A stretch of 64,000 nt of DNA from Portunus trituberculatus (Eukaryota; Arthropoda; Malacostraca; Decapoda; Portunidae): the NCBI RefSeq assembly GCF_017591435.1, contig NC_059304.1, forward strand, positions 22,144,675 through 22,208,674. Reading direction: 5' to 3'. The translations under genes and the position numbers were made by a program. Under the pieces are notes generated by a model. That model was given only the letters and a program-made list of their open reading frames with translations, was not told the origin of the DNA and did no database searches. Below are positions 63,750 to 64,000 of this stretch, piece after piece. Positions within the stretch are counted from its first letter, which is position 1. Each line of letters opens with the position of its first letter.

Positions 63750-64000
63750 GATGGTGTGTAAGGAAGGCGAGCAGAGGACCAGCCTGGCGCGGGAGTGAGG
63801 CAGGTTAGGGCAGTGAATAGCGAGACTCTGGCCGGCCACCTCTCAAAGCAGGTGCCCGGGCCGGGGTGACGAGCAGCGCGGTGCCCGACAGTGCTATAAT
63901 AGTGACAATGTAACCTCGACACAGTGCCGACAGTGCCAAGCCAACAAATTACTCAGAAAAAGAGACAAGAAAGGAAAGTGTGTATCAGAAAATATGGCGG
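63750..64000. promoter_or_regulatory. CpG-rich block at the right edge
   Basis: GC-rich and CpG-containing after 18 kb of repeats, with CCGGGCCGGGGTGACG near 63858 and ATGGCGG at the very end. It may be the start of a gene lying outside the window. Orientation is unknown. Confidence 0.3.

Overview
The window is animal nuclear DNA. It has intron-rich genes with GT-AG splicing, very dense microsatellites, tRNA-derived SINEs and many decayed non-LTR retrotransposons. Gene sequence, CCTAA-type telomere-like motifs and extreme CT/GA/TG repeat density suggest an arthropod, most likely a decapod crustacean. The species is an inference. All gene models come from reading splice sites and matching reading frames by eye; no alignment was run.

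Three conserved genes lie head to tail on the + strand in the first 42 kb. (1) CTCF, about 2.1-13.0 kb: 14 coding exons, 669 codons, 11 zinc fingers, a conserved YDF cohesin-binding motif, and a roughly 730-bp pure TCC tract in its 3' UTR. (2) PATL1/Pat1, about 16.0-25.1 kb: the P-body decapping activator, about 904 codons, with a His/Gln/Asn-rich low-complexity exon. (3) BAP1/Calypso, 29.3-42.0 kb: the nuclear H2AK119 deubiquitinase, 15 exons, 711 codons, with its Gln/Cys/His/Asp catalytic set and C-terminal ULD-type domain present. CTCF and BAP1 act on chromatin and PATL1 on mRNA decay. I see no sign that the three work as one pathway.

Introns and gaps hold mobile elements. These are at least three non-LTR retrotransposon families (one CR1/Jockey-like whose 3' end often abuts TG repeats, one with a TTATG tail, one ending in poly-A), a tRNA-Val-like SINE with five copies plus a second SINE sharing its core, nested pogo/Tigger-type and hAT-type miniature elements, a foldback repeat, and a decayed PIF/Harbinger transposon with terminal inverted repeats and TAA target duplications at 51.2-52.3 kb.

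From 45 kb to the right edge I find no conserved host gene. The stretch 45-50.8 kb holds retrotransposon fossils. From 52.8 to 61.4 kb is a microsatellite field with a strong pyrimidine-to-purine switch near 60.06 kb. From 61.5 to 63.75 kb are degenerate tandem repeats, one rich in TGACG and one of about 150 bp. The last 250 bp is CpG-rich and may be the start of a gene beyond the window.
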